Source: Prochlorococcus sp. AG-355-I04
GTDB lineage: Bacteria; Cyanobacteriota; Cyanobacteriia; PCC-6307; Cyanobiaceae
Assembly (NCBI GenBank): GCA_003280915.1
Contig: QCDL01000003.1
Span: 62,001-126,000 of the forward strand
Direction of reading: 5' to 3'
DNA: 64,000 nucleotides
The translations under genes and the position numbers were made by a program. Shown here piece by piece: positions 44,797-54,061 of the stretch. Every line of letters starts with the position of its first letter. The stretch's first letter is position 1. The notes beneath the pieces are model-generated. The model saw only the letters and a program-made list of their open reading frames with translations, was not told the DNA's origin and did no database searches.

Positions 44797-44830
44797 AAAA
44801 TAATCAAGTTTTTATTAACTTGATTATTTT
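44797..44830. terminator. Intrinsic terminator of psaFJ, overlapping the gmk 3' end
   Basis: A perfect 14-bp stem (44797-44810 with 44817-44830) encloses a six-base loop and is followed by four more T, a classical terminator for the plus strand, seven bases after the psaJ stop. The right arm encodes the last residues of gmk on the other strand, so the hairpin is partly coding. A-rich flank on the left means it could also end gmk. Confidence 0.85.
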
Positions 44831-45358
44831 TTTTGCTGTTTCATCAACATTGTGATTTGTTAATGCAAAATCAAATTCATTTGATACTGAAATCTCATAA
44901 TTAGCCCTTGAGAGTCTTTTTTTAATTGCCTCTTCTTTTTCTGTACCTCTATTTCTTATTCTTCTCTCTAACTCTTCTTTATCGGGGGGAAGTAAAAATA
45001 TTGACTGTGAATTAGGAAACTTATTTTTTATTTGCCTTGCACCCTCTACTTCAATTTCAAGTAGTACGGTAAATCCCTTTTTTATTTTCTCATTAACAGA
45101 AGACAAAGGTGTTCCATAGTAGTTTCCAGCAAATTGAGCCCACTCAAGGAAAAGGTTTTGTTCAATCATTTCTTTAAACTTTTCTTGGTTTAAGAAATAA
45201 TAATTTTCTCCGTCCTTTTCTCCCTCTCTAGGTTCTCTAGTAGTTGCAGATATTGAAAGCCAAAAATTTTTTTCTTTACTTAATATTTCTTTAACAACTG
45301 TTCCTTTACCTACCCCGCTGGGTCCAGTAAGGATAATAAGTTTTTTTTGATTTTTCAT
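44804..45358 (-). CDS. gmk: Guanylate kinase
   Basis: This 184-residue enzyme phosphorylates GMP to GDP. It has the P-loop LTGPSGVGKGT at 10-20, the GMP-binding SISATTREPREGEKDGENYYF block near residue 36, a LLEIEVEGARQIK segment, and a late RRIRNRGTE lid. Its 3' end is shared with the psaFJ terminator. It is divergent from rqcH. Confidence 0.94.
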   Translation of the reverse strand: MKNQKKLIILTGPSGVGKGTVVKEILSKEKNFWLSISATTREPREGEKDGENYYFLNQEKFKEMIEQNLFLEWAQFAGNYYGTPLSSVNEKIKKGFTVLLEIEVEGARQIKNKFPNSQSIFLLPPDKEELERRIRNRGTEKEEAIKKRLSRANYEISVSNEFDFALTNHNVDETAKKIIKLIKT

Positions 45359-45431
45359 ATTAAATTTTTTACAGTAAAATGAACATCTTGAGAATTCAAA
45401 AGGAATAATGCAAAAAGGTGTTCCACAGATA

Positions 45432-47132
45432 ATGGATATTACATCTATTAGATCTGTCTTGCATTATTTGACAAAGAACATCTTACCTACAAAGTTTGAG
45501 ACTGCCCAACAACCAGAGCCTAATACAATTCAATTATGTTTCAGAGGAGTTGATTCTCAAACATGGTTAGAAGTTTCATGGAATGGAGACTCTCCAAGAA
45601 TACTAAAGATAAATAAGCCAGAAAAGATTGGTAGAGAAAGCACACTTTCTAAACAAATAAGATACGGATTAAAGTATATGGCTTTAATTTCGATTGATCA
45701 AGATGATTTCGAGAGAGTTATAAAATTTAGTTTTGCGAAAAAACCTGGAGATGAAATTAATAAGTATTTAATTTTTGAATTAATGGGAAAACATAGTAAT
45801 ATTTTTTATCTAGATAATAAACATAAAATAATTGCCGTTGGTAAACAAATTAAATCAAGTCAATCTAGTTTTAGAACAATTTCAACAGGATCAATTTATT
45901 CTGGCCCTCCAGTCAATCTCAAAAAACAACCTAGAGAAGATGAGTCTTTTCAATCATGGAAAGACTCAATTTCAATAGTACCTGAGTCTTTGAAATACTG
46001 TTTAATTAATTCCTATCAAGGAGTAAGCCCTATTCTCACAAAACAATTAGAGGTTGTTAGCGCAACTGTTAATTCAGAAATAATGGAAAAAAATATTGAT
46101 TTCATTAGCAACTCAGACTTAAAGGAGATATTTAAAAATTGGAAGATTTGGATAAACAGGTTTAAAAACAATAACTTTAACTTTTCTACATTCAACAAAG
46201 ATTTTTATTGCGTTTGGTTTTTTGATAAGGAAATTAATTGCGAAAATAAAATAGATTTATGCACAAGCTTAGAGAATTATTATGATTATCATCTGAAACA
46301 AAAAAAACTTGCATTATTGGAAAAGAAAATTGAAGGGATAATTTTCAAACAGACCAATACTGAGAGAAAGAATTTAAATATTCAATATGATCTTTTGACA
46401 AAATCAGAAAACTACGAGATATATAAAGAAAAAGCTGATATTATATTCTCCTCACATGAAATTAAAAAACAAGACATCATAAAAGGACAAAAACTATATA
46501 AAAAATCAAAAAAACTAAAGAGATCTAGAGAATTAATAAAAGAAAGATTAAGTATTTACAAAACAAATATAGAGAGATTAGAAGAATTCACTACGCTTCT
46601 AGAAAATTTAAATTCTTTAAATCATGAAAAACTTAGTATGAGAATCAAACTACTTGAAGAAATTATGGAAGAAATTTGTAACGAGTTTAATATCAATATC
46701 AAGAAGCAAAGAGAAGATAAGAAAAGTACAATTGAGGTAGAGTCTTCACCTATTCAAGTTGACACTCCCACAGGATTAAAGCTTCAGGTAGGGAGGAATA
46801 TGAGGCAAAATGATTTAATAAGCTTTAAATTCTCAAAAAAAGGCGATTTATGGTTTCATGCACAGGAATCACCAGGCAGTCATGTAGTTTTGAAATCTTC
46901 ATCTCAAGTAGCATCTGAACAAGATCTTCAAATAGCTGCAGATTTAGCTGCTTTATTTAGTAAGGCAAAAAGAAACATTAAAGTTCCAATTAATTTAGTA
47001 AAGATTAAAGATTTGCAAAAAATCAAAAACGGAGGACTGGGTTGCGTTTCCTTTAAAAATGGAGAAATTATTTGGGGAAATCCTACAAGAGGAGAAGATT
47101 ACATTAAAAAAAATCTTAAAACAATAATTTAG
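45432..47132 (+). CDS. rqcH: NFACT-family ribosome quality-control protein (RqcH/Rqc2 homologue)
   Basis: I take the ATG at 45432 (566 residues, MDITSIRSVL); an upstream start at 45408 adds eight residues. The NFACT-N domain covers the first 200 residues, with the FELMGKHSNIFYLD motif; a Lys-rich coiled coil follows; the NFACT-R domain near the end has VGRNMRQNDLISFKF and LWFHAQESPGSHVVL. In Bacillus, RqcH recruits tRNA-Ala to stalled 50S subunits to add alanine tails. Older annotation calls this family fibronectin-binding protein. It is a single gene between gmk and a small membrane protein. Confidence 0.9.
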   Translation: MDITSIRSVLHYLTKNILPTKFETAQQPEPNTIQLCFRGVDSQTWLEVSWNGDSPRILKINKPEKIGRESTLSKQIRYGLKYMALISIDQDDFERVIKFSFAKKPGDEINKYLIFELMGKHSNIFYLDNKHKIIAVGKQIKSSQSSFRTISTGSIYSGPPVNLKKQPREDESFQSWKDSISIVPESLKYCLINSYQGVSPILTKQLEVVSATVNSEIMEKNIDFISNSDLKEIFKNWKIWINRFKNNNFNFSTFNKDFYCVWFFDKEINCENKIDLCTSLENYYDYHLKQKKLALLEKKIEGIIFKQTNTERKNLNIQYDLLTKSENYEIYKEKADIIFSSHEIKKQDIIKGQKLYKKSKKLKRSRELIKERLSIYKTNIERLEEFTTLLENLNSLNHEKLSMRIKLLEEIMEEICNEFNINIKKQREDKKSTIEVESSPIQVDTPTGLKLQVGRNMRQNDLISFKFSKKGDLWFHAQESPGSHVVLKSSSQVASEQDLQIAADLAALFSKAKRNIKVPINLVKIKDLQKIKNGGLGCVSFKNGEIIWGNPTRGEDYIKKNLKTII

Positions 47133-47162
47133 TTTATAATAAAAAAAATTTTTTAAATCTAA

Positions 47163-47423
47163 ATGTTTGATTTTCTTTTAGGGACTCATGAATTTTTAGG
47201 AAATCATAGTTTTCCAGAATTTATTGTTGGATATCTTTTTGGTGCTGCATTAATAATTGGAGCTCCTACTGTTTTCTTACTACTTGCCTTCGTAAGCGCT
47301 TTAATGAAAACAAATGGGAAAATGGGTGGATATAGAGAATATGAAACTTATGGTGAATCTTCTTTAAATGATGCCCCCCCTTTCTTATTACCAGATCCAA
47401 CAAATCCTAAATTAAGCAAATAA
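47163..47423 (+). CDS. Small single-pass membrane protein, unknown function
   Basis: This 86-residue protein has an N-terminal part with a GTHEFLGNHSFPEFIVGYLFGAAL segment, one hydrophobic stretch of about residues 18-48, and a polar, Pro-rich tail with YREYETYGESSLNDAPPFLLPDP. I recognise no family. It precedes tatC by 80 bases and sits in a thylakoid-related neighbourhood, so a photosynthetic membrane role is possible but inferred. Confidence 0.75.
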   Translation: MFDFLLGTHEFLGNHSFPEFIVGYLFGAALIIGAPTVFLLLAFVSALMKTNGKMGGYREYETYGESSLNDAPPFLLPDPTNPKLSK

Positions 47424-47503
47424 TTAAGTTTATCGAAAAATAAATTGGACTTTGACAATATTAGTTTTAAACCTTTTTCTTACACAATTTTTATCAAATA
47501 ATA

Positions 47504-48262
47504 ATGAGAGGTACAGGTCAAAGTGAAAAAAAATTATCAGATACGATGACTTTTAGTGATCATTTAGAGGAGCTTCGTCAAAGGATACTAAACTCAATTT
47601 ACTCAATACTTATTTCAATATTCTTTAGTTTTCTCATCATAAAGCCATTAATATCTTTTTTAGAAATTCCAGCTGGTGATATTCATTTACTACAACTTGC
47701 TCCAGGAGAGTTTTTATTTGTCGCTATTAAAGTTGCAGGTTACAGCGGATTAATAGTTTCTATGCCTTATATTTTTTATCAAATAATATTATTCATTTCT
47801 CCTGGTTTAACAAAACAAGAAAAAAGCCTTATCTTGCCTGCAGTTTTTGGTTCAGGTCTTCTATTTTTTTTAGGGTTAATTTTTTCATGGTGGATATTAG
47901 TCCCTGCAGCTATAAATTTCTTCATTAGTTTCGGTGCTGATATTGTTGAACCAACTTGGTCTATAGAAAGATATTTTGATTTTGTTCTCTTATTAATGTC
48001 AAGCACTGCAATAGCTTTTCAATTGCCAGTATTACAATTTATTCTTGGTTCTCTTGGAATAATCACAACAGAAAAAATGATTTCGAATTGGAAGATAGTT
48101 GTAATTTCCTCTGCAATATTATCTGCAGTGATTACCCCTTCAACTGACCCATTGACTATGTCATTGCTATCTATATCGATTGTGTTTTTATTTTTTGTAG
48201 GTACTGGATTAACTTACTTATCAGAAAATCTTAAGTCAAAAACTCTTTCATCTTCTCATTAA
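47504..48262 (+). CDS. tatC: Twin-arginine translocase subunit TatC
   Basis: This 252-residue protein has six membrane helices and the TatC signatures: FSDHLEELRQRILNS at residues 17-31 with the Glu that binds twin-arginine signals, and FVAIKVAGYSGLIVSMPYIFYQI after the first helix, then a AVITPSTDPLTM end. TatC recognises folded cargo with RR signals. Its client PetC, with an MGRRQF signal, is encoded 410 bases downstream. The last 32 bases overlap the convergent DUF3067 gene. Confidence 0.94.
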   Translation: MRGTGQSEKKLSDTMTFSDHLEELRQRILNSIYSILISIFFSFLIIKPLISFLEIPAGDIHLLQLAPGEFLFVAIKVAGYSGLIVSMPYIFYQIILFISPGLTKQEKSLILPAVFGSGLLFFLGLIFSWWILVPAAINFFISFGADIVEPTWSIERYFDFVLLLMSSTAIAFQLPVLQFILGSLGIITTEKMISNWKIVVISSAILSAVITPSTDPLTMSLLSISIVFLFFVGTGLTYLSENLKSKTLSSSH

Positions 48263-48548
48263 GATCTAATTGCAAACTGACAGCTCTACCTAACCTTGGC
48301 TTAGCATTGACTTTCTTTAGCCATTCCCTTACTTCTTCTGAATATCCACATCTATTTAAAATCTCGATTTTATCAGCTATCGATTTTTTATATTCATCTT
48401 CACTTAAAGGGAATGATTCCTGTCCAAGAAATCCCCACATCATTTGAAAATAAACGAATTTTCCTCTTCTAAAGAGTCTAAAATCATATTTTTTTCCCCA
48501 GCGATGAATCAAATAATGTATAACTTCATCTACTAGCAATGGGTTCAT
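48231..48548 (-). CDS. DUF3067 protein
   Basis: This 105-residue soluble protein reads LLVDEVIHYLIHRWGKKYDFRL, then YFQMMWGFLGQESFPLSEDEY and a C-terminal GYSEEVREWLKKVNAKPRLGRAVSLQLDL. This matches DUF3067, found in cyanobacteria and plants. I recall plant work linking a DUF3067 protein to cytochrome b6f assembly, but cannot verify it here. The location between tatC and petC-petA fits such a role. It is convergent with tatC and divergent from petC. Confidence 0.88.
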   Translation of the reverse strand: MNPLLVDEVIHYLIHRWGKKYDFRLFRRGKFVYFQMMWGFLGQESFPLSEDEYKKSIADKIEILNRCGYSEEVREWLKKVNAKPRLGRAVSLQLDLNEKMKEFLT

Positions 48549-48671
48549 TTAAATCAATTAATTAAGACTTCCTAAACTTTTACTTTAAATTATTAAAAGT
48601 CCTATCTATTTGCAACAGAAATTGAACAATTTGATCCATAATAACTAATAAATAACAGAACCAAGTAGCGA

Positions 48672-49208
48672 ATGACTCAATTAAGTTCCAATGATGTCCC
48701 TTCAATGGGTCGAAGGCAATTTATGAATCTTCTTACATTTGGTACTGCAACTGGTGTAGCCTTAGGAGCCCTTTACCCTGTAGCGAATTATTTCATGCCT
48801 TTAAGAGCAGGCGGTGGTGGTGGTGGAACTTCTGCTAAAGATGAATTAGGGAATCCAATAACTAAGACAGGTTGGTTAACTACCCATCAAGCAGGAGACA
48901 GAAGTCTAGTTCAGGGTCTAAAGGGAGATCCAACTTATTTAATAGTTAATGAGGGTGGGGAAATAGGAGAATTTGGTTTAAATGCAATTTGTACTCATTT
49001 AGGTTGCGTTGTTCCATGGGATAGTGGTGCTAATAAATTCATATGTCCTTGTCATGGCAGTCAGTACGATACTAACGGGAAGGTAGTTAGAGGGCCTGCG
49101 CCTTTATCTTTAGCTCTAGCTCATGTCGATATTGAAGATGATGCTGTACTCGTTAAACAATGGTCAGAAACTGACTTTAGAACTAATGAAAATCCATGGT
49201 GGGCGTAA
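48672..49208 (+). CDS. petC: Cytochrome b6f Rieske iron-sulfur subunit
   Basis: This 178-residue protein has a twin-arginine motif [10 protein letters not shown] at residues 12-21, one membrane helix that remains as an anchor, a Gly-rich hinge ([10 protein letters not shown]), and the Rieske domain with cluster ligands in CTHLGC and CPCHGSQY near residues 107-130. It takes electrons from plastoquinol and passes them to cytochrome f. The petC-petA order is universal in cyanobacteria; petA starts about five bases after its stop. Confidence 0.96.
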   Translation: MTQLSSNDVPSMGRRQFMNLLTFGTATGVALGALYPVANYFMPLRAGGGGGGTSAKDELGNPITKTGWLTTHQAGDRSLVQGLKGDPTYLIVNEGGEIGEFGLNAICTHLGCVVPWDSGANKFICPCHGSQYDTNGKVVRGPAPLSLALAHVDIEDDAVLVKQWSETDFRTNENPWWA

Positions 49209-49213
49209 AAAAA

Positions 49214-50167
49214 ATGAAAGGTCTTAAAAATCAAATCATGAAAAAAACAAGTTTATTTATCTGTACTCTTCTTTTCATTTCAAGCATTGTATTTTATCCA
49301 AAGATCAGTTTTGCTTATCCATTTTGGGCTCAGCAAAACTACGAATCCCCAAGAGAAGCCACAGGTAAGATAGTTTGTGCAAATTGTCATCTAGCTCAGA
49401 TGCCTACAATTGCGGAGGTTCCACAATCTGTTGGAGCAGACAGCGTTTTCAAAGCTGTAGTCAAAATACCTTACAAAAATGATTTAAAAGAGATAGGGGC
49501 TGATGGTTCGGAAGTCCCATTACAAGTTGGTGCCGTTGTAATGCTGCCTGATGGCTTTAAACTTGCTCCACAAGAAAGATGGACAGAAGAAATAAAAGAA
49601 GAGACAGAAGGGGTTTATTTTACTAATTACAGCGAAGAGAAAGACAATATCATTATTGTCGGACCTTTACCTGGCGATACCAATAAAGAAATCGTTTTCC
49701 CTGTACTTTCCCCTGACCCATCCACCAATAAAGAATATCACTATGGAAAATACTCGTTACATATTGGAGGCAATAGGGGTAGAGGTCAAGTATATCCAAC
49801 TGGAGACAAGAGCAATAATGTAGTATTCACTTCTTCCACCGCGGGAACTATAAATTCAATAGAAACAATTGAAGATGGTAGCTATCAAGTCAATATAGAA
49901 AATGATAATGGTGAAATAACTACTGAAGCAGTACCTGTTGGTCCTCAACTTATAGTAAAAGCGCAAGACAAAATTAATGTAGGTGACCCTCTTACTAATG
50001 ATCCCAACGTTGGTGGGTTTGGGCAATTAGATGCTGAGGTTGTACTTCAGAGCCCTTATAGGGTTATTGGATTGATTGCATTCTTCATTGGTGTAGGCTT
50101 AACACAAATACTTTTAGTATTAAAGAAAAAACAAGTAGAAAAAGTGCAAGCAGCAGAGGGTATCTAA
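49214..50167 (+). CDS. petA: Cytochrome f (apocytochrome)
   Basis: I choose the ATG at 49214 (317 residues, [13 protein letters not shown]); starts at 49196 (overlapping petC) and 49238 are alternatives. A signal peptide ends at [10 protein letters not shown], so the mature N-terminal Tyr serves as the axial heme ligand. The CANCH heme site is at about residues 52-56. A large lumenal domain follows with a Lys-rich docking region, and a C-terminal membrane anchor (about residues 283-302). The protein is less basic and has more Glu than plastid forms, as known in picocyanobacteria. Confidence 0.95.
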   Translation: MKGLKNQIMKKTSLFICTLLFISSIVFYPKISFAYPFWAQQNYESPREATGKIVCANCHLAQMPTIAEVPQSVGADSVFKAVVKIPYKNDLKEIGADGSEVPLQVGAVVMLPDGFKLAPQERWTEEIKEETEGVYFTNYSEEKDNIIIVGPLPGDTNKEIVFPVLSPDPSTNKEYHYGKYSLHIGGNRGRGQVYPTGDKSNNVVFTSSTAGTINSIETIEDGSYQVNIENDNGEITTEAVPVGPQLIVKAQDKINVGDPLTNDPNVGGFGQLDAEVVLQSPYRVIGLIAFFIGVGLTQILLVLKKKQVEKVQAAEGI

Positions 50168-50177
50168 CTTTCTCTAA

Positions 50178-51071
50178 ATGCTTATACTTCAAGCCTTTAT
50201 ACAATCTCCAGGAGAAACTTTTTTAAATTTAGGATTTATAACTATTAGATGGTACGGACTTCTTATTTCGGTTTCAGTTTTAATAGGCCTATTTGTCTCT
50301 AAAAAACTAGCAAAGGCAAGAAATATTAACCCAGAGTACATTAGTGAAATACTTCCATCATTAATAATTTCTTCAATAATTGGAGCTAGAGCTTATTACG
50401 TAATTTTTGAGTGGAGGCAATATAGCGGAGAGAACTTTTTTACTTCTTTTGAACTATTTAATAACATCATTCAAATACCTTCTTTTCTTGCAGTTTGGGA
50501 AGGAGGCATAGCAATCCATGGAGGTCTAATTGGAGGATTAATATCTATTATCTATTTTTGTAAGTCGAAAAAAATTAATTTAAAAACTTTTATAGATATA
50601 TTAATACCCTCGATTATTCTTGGACAATCAATAGGAAGGTGGGGAAATTTTTTCAATAATGAAGCCTTTGGAGTTCCTACAAATTTGCCTTGGAAATTAT
50701 TTATACCTATCCAAAATAGGCCTTTAGAATTTATTAATTATGAATTTTTTCATCCTACATTTATCTATGAGTCATTGTGGAATCTTTTAATTTTCATCGT
50801 CCTTATTATTATCTTTAATAAACAAAATAAAACAGATTTTTTCAGGCCTGGCTTTATTAGCTGTCTTTATTTAATAAGTTATAGCTTTGGAAGATTCTGG
50901 ATTGAAGGTTTAAGAACTGACCCACTATGCATTGGTGGACTTCCACCTTTCTGTGATGGCGGTATAAGGATGGCTCAATTTATAAGCATTTTTCTATTTT
51001 CTTCTGGATTAATTGGAATATTTTTTTTAAGATTGAGAACATATAGTGGGAAAAACAGAAAGAATGGATAA
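50178..51071 (+). CDS. lgt: Phosphatidylglycerol:prolipoprotein diacylglyceryl transferase
   Basis: This 297-residue membrane enzyme attaches diacylglycerol to the lipobox cysteine of prolipoproteins. It has seven membrane helices, the FIT-IRWYGL start, [14 protein letters not shown] near residue 107, the signature [13 protein letters not shown] near residue 153, and [11 protein letters not shown] near residue 238. It starts 10 bases after petA and overlaps cobM by eight bases. Confidence 0.95.
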   Translation: MLILQAFIQSPGETFLNLGFITIRWYGLLISVSVLIGLFVSKKLAKARNINPEYISEILPSLIISSIIGARAYYVIFEWRQYSGENFFTSFELFNNIIQIPSFLAVWEGGIAIHGGLIGGLISIIYFCKSKKINLKTFIDILIPSIILGQSIGRWGNFFNNEAFGVPTNLPWKLFIPIQNRPLEFINYEFFHPTFIYESLWNLLIFIVLIIIFNKQNKTDFFRPGFISCLYLISYSFGRFWIEGLRTDPLCIGGLPPFCDGGIRMAQFISIFLFSSGLIGIFFLRLRTYSGKNRKNG

Positions 51072-51819
51072 CAAAATATCTTTTATTGGTGTTGGTCCAG
51101 GCGATCCAGAATTATTAACTTTAAAAGCATTAAAAAAGATAAAAATTGCAGATGTCATTATTTGGACTGATTCTCTAATTCCTGAAAAAATTTTAAATTC
51201 TGCTAAAGAAGGTTCTGAAAAAATAAAAACGAGTTCCCTCAACTTAGAGCAAATCACCTCAATTATGATAGAAAAATTTCAGGAAGGGAAAACTGTTGTA
51301 AGGTTACATGATGGAGACCCTTGCCTTTTTGGAGCAATTAGAGAGCAAATCGAAATTTTAAAAAACGAAAAAATTGAAATCGAGGTTGTTCCTGGGGTAA
51401 GTGCTTTTCAAATTGCTGCAGCATATCATGAAGCTGAGTTAACCATCCCTGACGTAACGCAAACAATAATTTTAACTAGAGCAGGAGGGCGAACAGGGAT
51501 GCCCGAAAAAGAATCTCTGAAAGATCTTGCGAAACACAATTCCTCTATATGTCTATATCTAAGTGCTAGGCATGTGAAAAGGTCTCAAGAAACTTTACTG
51601 GAGTTTTACCCTCCAGAGACTAAAGTGATTGTTGGATTTAGAGTATCTTGGGATGATGGTTGGACATCATTAATAGAATTAAAAGATATGGAAAAATTTT
51701 CTATTGAGAAAAAACTAATTAGAACAACCATTTATATAATTAGCCCAGCAATTAGTAATTCTCAAAAAAGATCTAATCTTTATAATCCATCTTATAAGCA
51801 TCTCTTTAGGAATAAATAA
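51064..51819 (+). CDS. cobM: Precorrin-4 C11-methyltransferase
   Basis: This 251-residue SAM methyltransferase (ATG at 51064 within lgt's end; an upstream start at 51046 is less likely) has the [20 protein letters not shown] start, the [16 protein letters not shown] segment near residue 78, an [14 protein letters not shown] motif, and [13 protein letters not shown], characteristic of CobM/CbiF. It methylates C11 in corrin ring synthesis. With cobK at 13110 it belongs to the pseudocobalamin pathway. Confidence 0.93.
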   Translation: MDNKISFIGVGPGDPELLTLKALKKIKIADVIIWTDSLIPEKILNSAKEGSEKIKTSSLNLEQITSIMIEKFQEGKTVVRLHDGDPCLFGAIREQIEILKNEKIEIEVVPGVSAFQIAAAYHEAELTIPDVTQTIILTRAGGRTGMPEKESLKDLAKHNSSICLYLSARHVKRSQETLLEFYPPETKVIVGFRVSWDDGWTSLIELKDMEKFSIEKKLIRTTIYIISPAISNSQKRSNLYNPSYKHLFRNK

Positions 51820-51874
51820 TCTTAAAGTTGATAGAAAAATATTAATTACTATAATTAGTAAAAATTTATTTGCT

Positions 51875-52369
51875 TTGAAAGAAATAAAATCTGTTTCAGG
51901 AATCAACAATAAAGGGGGAGATTCCTCTTTAAAGAGAATAGGAAATTTCATTAAAGAAGCTAGGTTAAGTAAAAATCAATCAATTGAAGAATTGGCTTCT
52001 GATTTAAAAATTGGAGCTCATCAACTTGAAGCCATAGAGGAAGGTAATGAAGAAAAACTACCTGAAAAAGTATTTATCAAAGCAATGATTAGACGGATTT
52101 CACAGAAGCTAAAACTTGATACAGAGTTTTTAATGGATGAATTCAAGACAGAGATGAAAGAAGTGAAAATTGAAGAAATAGTTGAAGAAGTTTCCAAAAA
52201 AAATTATAAATCTAGGCAATCTAAGAATTTTAATCCACTAGGATTCCTAATATTTATTTTAATTTCAGGCTTTCTCGGACTAATCGCCTCGTCCTTAATT
52301 TTCAATTTATTTTCAGATTCTTCTCAGAATCAAACTCCAAAACAAGAACTTATTAAAAAAACTAAATAA
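51875..52369 (+). CDS. RodZ-like helix-turn-helix membrane protein
   Basis: This 164-residue protein has an N-terminal HTH_25-type domain (IGNFIKEARLSKNQSIEELASDLKIGAHQLEAIEEGNEEKLP, about residues 22-63), a Glu/Lys-rich juxtamembrane part, one membrane helix (about 123-143) and a short periplasmic tail. RodZ anchors the MreB cytoskeleton in rod cells; here the tail lacks the RodZ periplasmic domain, giving roughly half the E. coli length. The start is a TTG. It is convergent with ppx, overlapping by eight bases. Confidence 0.8.
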   Translation: MKEIKSVSGINNKGGDSSLKRIGNFIKEARLSKNQSIEELASDLKIGAHQLEAIEEGNEEKLPEKVFIKAMIRRISQKLKLDTEFLMDEFKTEMKEVKIEEIVEEVSKKNYKSRQSKNFNPLGFLIFILISGFLGLIASSLIFNLFSDSSQNQTPKQELIKKTK

Positions 52370-53957
52370 CTTTTAATTCCAAATTCTTTAGTTCTTTTAT
52401 TACATTACGGCATAATCCTAAGTTCCATTTTTCAAGAAGAAGATCATGGTTTCTATCTAAAGGTAAAAGTTGAAATGTAAGATTATTTTCCTGTAATTTT
52501 ATTTGAACTGAGGAGATCACCTTGTCAGGTCTTTGATCAAGAGCTGCTGCTAGTCTAAGGATTAATGACATTTCAAGAACTAATGTTTTATCTTCTTTGG
52601 ATATTAAATTTTGCCAAGACTCATGTCTTTTCTTGGGTAAAGTCTTTCTATGGTACCTAGCAATTGAAGCAATAATATTTGTTTCTGCTTCAGAATATCC
52701 CAACAACTCACAATTTTTTATTAAGTACCAAGAGTGTTTGTGATATGAACCAACATTCACATATTTCCCACAATTATAAAGATTAGAAGCTGCCCAAAGA
52801 AGTTCTTTAGCTTTAGGGTCATTATCGCTATGAAAGATATTTTTAGTCTGATCATAGATTTGAAAGGCAATATCAATAACTTTCTCAGCTCTTGTATTAT
52901 CTACTCCAAACTTTCTGGCCTGATGAACTATAGTTGTTTTTCTAATATTGCCTTGAATATTTAACTCATTTTTAATTATCCCTTTACGAAGCATCCAATC
53001 TACAACCAAACCTTCTCGAAGCGCCCTCTCACTTATTATTAATTCATCAAAGTTCAACATCTCCATTGCTGTGTTTAATATCAATGCTCCTGGAATAATT
53101 ATTTCTGCTCTTCTCTCACTTAATGAAGGTATTTTCTTGATTTCCGAAACCGGCAATTTAAGAAGTTTTTCCAATACATTTTGTAAATTTTCCCTTTTAA
53201 ATTTATAACCATGCAACTTTTGTTTAGATTCTCCCAAATCATCTGAAATCAGATTTCCTAATGAGGTTGCAGTGCCACTGGTTGCAATCAAAGATAAAGG
53301 CTTATCTCCCTTAGATCTACTTTTTATTTTTCGAACAGAGGGTTCTAAAGATCCTTTAATAAAAGTTGTTAGAAAACTCGATCTTTCTGAATTTATAGAC
53401 GCTTTATTTAAAAAATCATTTTTAAGTCTTACCGCACCAATTCTTGAACTGGTTAGAGCTATAGCATCTTTTTTATCTGCAAGTATTAATTCTGTAGATC
53501 CTCCTCCAATATCTATGATTACAAAAGACTCATCTTTAAAAGCCATCCCAGAGAGAACACCAAGGTAAATTAATCTAGCTTCCTCAGAACCACTTATCAT
53601 TTCTATTTGAATATCAGTTTCATCAAGAACTCTTCTAATAAAATCTTGACCGTTTGGAGCTTCCCTAACTGCACTTGTTGCTGCTGTTACTATTTGTTTT
53701 ACTCCATTACTTTTACAATATTCCTTAAATCGCTTGAGAGTAACTAATGCTCTTTGGATTGATTCTTCAGTAAGATTTCCCTCCTCATCTCTTTCTCCAA
53801 GACGAGTGGTTGATTTATCAGTGAATTTTATTGAAAATGATTTTAATTCTAGATTAATTTCTGCTACTAAGAGATGTGTAGAGTTTGTTCCAATATCTAT
53901 AGAAGCTACTAAAATTTGCTTTTCTTGAAAATATCTTAAATCTTGTTTCTGTATCAT
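52362..53957 (-). CDS. ppx: Exopolyphosphatase (Ppx/GppA family)
   Basis: This 531-residue enzyme removes phosphate from polyphosphate or converts pppGpp. The ASKHA N-terminal domain has SIDIGTNSTHLLVAEI near residue 19, AATSAVREAPNG near residue 93 and IDIGGGSTELIL near residue 148. The C-terminal HD-like region contains YHKHSWYLIKNCELLGYSEAE. Polyphosphate handling links it to the pyrophosphatases in this window. It is divergent from ubiA. Confidence 0.93.
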   Translation of the reverse strand: MIQKQDLRYFQEKQILVASIDIGTNSTHLLVAEINLELKSFSIKFTDKSTTRLGERDEEGNLTEESIQRALVTLKRFKEYCKSNGVKQIVTAATSAVREAPNGQDFIRRVLDETDIQIEMISGSEEARLIYLGVLSGMAFKDESFVIIDIGGGSTELILADKKDAIALTSSRIGAVRLKNDFLNKASINSERSSFLTTFIKGSLEPSVRKIKSRSKGDKPLSLIATSGTATSLGNLISDDLGESKQKLHGYKFKRENLQNVLEKLLKLPVSEIKKIPSLSERRAEIIIPGALILNTAMEMLNFDELIISERALREGLVVDWMLRKGIIKNELNIQGNIRKTTIVHQARKFGVDNTRAEKVIDIAFQIYDQTKNIFHSDNDPKAKELLWAASNLYNCGKYVNVGSYHKHSWYLIKNCELLGYSEAETNIIASIARYHRKTLPKKRHESWQNLISKEDKTLVLEMSLILRLAAALDQRPDKVISSVQIKLQENNLTFQLLPLDRNHDLLLEKWNLGLCRNVIKELKNLELKVI

Positions 53958-54061
53958 TTCTTTTTATAAGATGCAGATATCTTTAATCCATTAATAAATA
54001 TACCCAACATTGATTATTAAATAATAGAAATCATTTAATCCTAGTAAGATTATTTAAAGTT

